64,000 bases of DNA. Source: Falsiroseomonas sp050563525. Its GTDB lineage: Bacteria > Pseudomonadota > Alphaproteobacteria > Acetobacterales > Acetobacteraceae. Location: contig NZ_JBNXUN010000003.1 in assembly GCF_050563525.1 (NCBI RefSeq), forward strand, positions 310,001-374,000, written 5' to 3'. The position numbers were made by a program, and so were the translations under genes. The notes under the pieces were generated by a model that saw only the letters and a list, made by a program, of their open reading frames with translations, searched no databases and was not told the origin of the DNA. Of this stretch, positions 62,555-64,000 are shown piece after piece (the stretch's first letter is position 1; every line of letters starts with the position of its first letter).

Positions 62555-62908
62555 TCAGTAGAAGAAGCGTTCCTCCACAACCTTGCCATTTGCCACGGTG
62601 TAGAGGCCAATCTCGGCCATCTGGATGCGCTGGCCGGTCTGCTTCGCCGTCACGTCCATGGCGAAGCGCAGGGCGAACTGGTCGCCGTGGATGAAGGGCC
62701 CCTCGGTCTCGACCGAATGGACTTCGTGGTTGTCGTACCACCAGTCGCCCTTCGCCTTGACCGCCGCCTTGCCACGCACCTCCGCCATCGGGCCTTCCAT
62801 CGCCTCCCGGCTCACCACATCCTCAGCCCAGAACCGCGCGCCGGCGGCCTCGTGATCGCCGGACTTGCAGAGCTCGGCGAAAGCCTTCGCGACCTCGGCG
62901 GTGGTCAT
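62555..62908 (-). CDS. SnoaL-like/NTF2-fold protein
   Basis: 117 residues. AKAFAELCKSGDHEAAGARFWAEDVVSRE at the start and VANGKVVEERFFY at the end (both parts typical) fit a nuclear-transport-factor-2-like polyketide cyclase fold. Such proteins are cytosolic and often have no known substrate. It is convergent with the membrane-protein pair; the two stops lie only 4 nt apart. Confidence 0.78.
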   Translation of the reverse strand: MTTAEVAKAFAELCKSGDHEAAGARFWAEDVVSREAMEGPMAEVRGKAAVKAKGDWWYDNHEVHSVETEGPFIHGDQFALRFAMDVTAKQTGQRIQMAEIGLYTVANGKVVEERFFY

Positions 62909-62971
62909 GGCACGTATCCCTTTTGTTCCTGGCCGGAGGCTAGGCCAGGACCGGGCCGGGTCGCAAGCGCC

Positions 62972-63496
62972 TTATCGCGCGCAGGCGCCGACCAGCGCCG
63001 CGAGGTCCGGCCAGTGCATGCGGCGCTCAGACACCGGCTGCCCGAAGGCCTCCCGCATCACCGGCGGGCCAAGCTGCCCGCCCAGCCGGCGGTAGAAGCG
63101 GATGGCGCCCTCATTGGCGGTGAAGACCCAAAGCTCCGCACTGAGCGCCCCCTGCTGGCGCAGCCGGTGCGCCAGCGTGCCCAGCAATTGGCGGCCGATT
63201 CCGCCGCCGCGCATTTCCGGCCGCACATGCAGGCTGCCCACCTGACAGCACGTTCCTTCCAGCATCGCAGCGGCAAAGCCGTTCACCTGGTGGCCGGTCA
63301 CCGCCATCACCACCTGGCCAGGGCGCCGGCGGCCGCGCAGCAGATCCTGCCAATGCGCGGCCAGCGCATCCTCCAGGTCGTTCTCGAGGAAGTCGCGGTC
63401 GAGCATGCCGGCGTAGGCGCTGCGGCAGGACATGGCGTGCAGCGCGCAGATGCCGCCGGCATCGGCGGCGCGGGCGGATCGCAGCGAGAGTGGCAT
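62972..63496 (-). CDS. GNAT-family N-acetyltransferase
   Basis: 174 residues. The acetyl-CoA-binding motif A appears as VGSLHVRPEMRGGGIGRQLL (RxxGxG), and ANEGAIRFYRRLGGQ is motif B. The substrate is unknown. Its ATG shares one nucleotide with the upstream aminotransferase stop (TGATG), so the two are co-translated. The frame continues upstream into ilvE, but the overlap junction fixes the start. Confidence 0.85.
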   Translation of the reverse strand: MPLSLRSARAADAGGICALHAMSCRSAYAGMLDRDFLENDLEDALAAHWQDLLRGRRRPGQVVMAVTGHQVNGFAAAMLEGTCCQVGSLHVRPEMRGGGIGRQLLGTLAHRLRQQGALSAELWVFTANEGAIRFYRRLGGQLGPPVMREAFGQPVSERRMHWPDLAALVGACAR

Positions 63497-64000
63497 CAGG
63501 CCGCCCGTACCGCGACACCCTCGGGTGGCATGCGCACCAGCGCCTCGTAATCCTTCAGCAGCGTCTCCGTGATCGCGGCCGGGGTGAAGTGCAAGTCGGC
63601 CACCTGGCGCACCGGCGTGACCTCGGCGGCGGTGCCGACGAGGAAAACCTCGCTCGCCCTGGCGAGGTCGGCTTGCGGGATGGTGCGCTCCACCACCTTG
63701 ATCTGGCGGGTGCGGGCCAGCGCCATCACAGTGCGGCGGGTGATGCCGTCCAGGAAGTTCACCGGCGTCGGCGTGTGCAATTCGCCATCGATCACCAGGA
63801 AGACGTTGGCGCCTGTGGCCTCGCTGATGTCGCCCTTCCAGTCGAGCATCAGGGCGTCGTCGAACCCCTCCGCCTCCGCATGGTGCTTCGACAGCGTCCC
63901 GATCATGTAGAGGCCCGCGGCCTTGGAGGCGGTCGGCGCCGTCTCGGGATGCGGCCGCTTCCACTTCGCCCAGGCCAGGCGCACGCCCTTCATCCGGTCC
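63496..64000 (-). CDS. ilvE: Branched-chain amino acid aminotransferase (3' part)
   Basis: The last 167 residues are in the window; the 5' part, including the PLP lysine region, lies beyond base 64000. Class IV aminotransferase signature: FDDALMLDWKGDISEATGAN, then NVFLVIDGELHTPTP and FLDGITRRTVMALA, with the C-terminal VFLVGTAAEVTPVRQV. It catalyses the last step of Val, Leu and Ile synthesis. The DISEATGANVF form is the usual alphaproteobacterial IlvE, not DAAT or ADC lyase. Confidence 0.88.
   Translation of the reverse strand, partial: DRMKGVRLAWAKWKRPHPETAPTASKAAGLYMIGTLSKHHAEAEGFDDALMLDWKGDISEATGANVFLVIDGELHTPTPVNFLDGITRRTVMALARTRQIKVVERTIPQADLARASEVFLVGTAAEVTPVRQVADLHFTPAAITETLLKDYEALVRMPPEGVAVRAA

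Overview
The window reads as chromosome of a very GC-rich alphaproteobacterium. The solitary TctC/Bug-type binding proteins, the OpgGH pair, the HWE-type sensor kinase and the gene order around rpoBC and the ribosomal cluster fit the Acetobacteraceae (Roseomonas-like). That placement is inferred from family resemblance and was not computed. I see no phage, insertion sequence, CRISPR array or rRNA operon.

Layout. 1-8.8 kb is mixed housekeeping: a divergent EF-P beta-lysylation pair (epmA/epmB), a lone peptide-type binding protein, crcB overlapping rarA, then two tandem TctC/Bug binding proteins translationally coupled to an EamA transporter. 8.9-40 kb is one long minus-strand block of the translation and transcription machinery. 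In transcription order it runs tRNA-Tyr, tRNA-Gly, tuf (copy 2), an RDD membrane protein, tRNA-Trp, secE, nusG, rplK, rplA, rplJ, rplL, rpoB, rpoC, rpsL, rpsG, tuf (copy 1), the S10 operon (rpsJ to rpsQ), the spc operon (rplN to secY), adk, and rpsM-rpsK-rpoA-rplQ. fusA is missing from its usual place between rpsG and tuf. Several spacers carry strong hairpins. The clearest is an intrinsic terminator with a seven-T tract just upstream of rpsM.

40-51.6 kb holds rlmB with a long disordered basic N-terminus, a 2-keto-4-pentenoate hydratase-like gene, tRNA-Thr, an unlisted 55-residue membrane peptide, the osmoregulated periplasmic glucan genes opgG-opgH, an orphan HWE histidine kinase, a stress-protein-like gene paired with a low-complexity secreted protein, and a CYTH protein. 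51.6-64 kb holds uvrB, a small secreted protein, a pteridine-reductase-like SDR coupled to folB, uvrC, pgsA, a lipoprotein, moaD-moaE, two tandem paralogous polytopic membrane proteins of unknown function, a SnoaL-like protein, a GNAT acetyltransferase and the 3' part of a branched-chain aminotransferase.

Most of the window is ordinary core genome. The best candidates for something undescribed are the tandem membrane-protein pair at 59.8-62.5 kb, the rpsM leader, the 55-residue membrane peptide with its palindrome-rich upstream region, and the unusual N-terminal extensions on L5 and RlmB.
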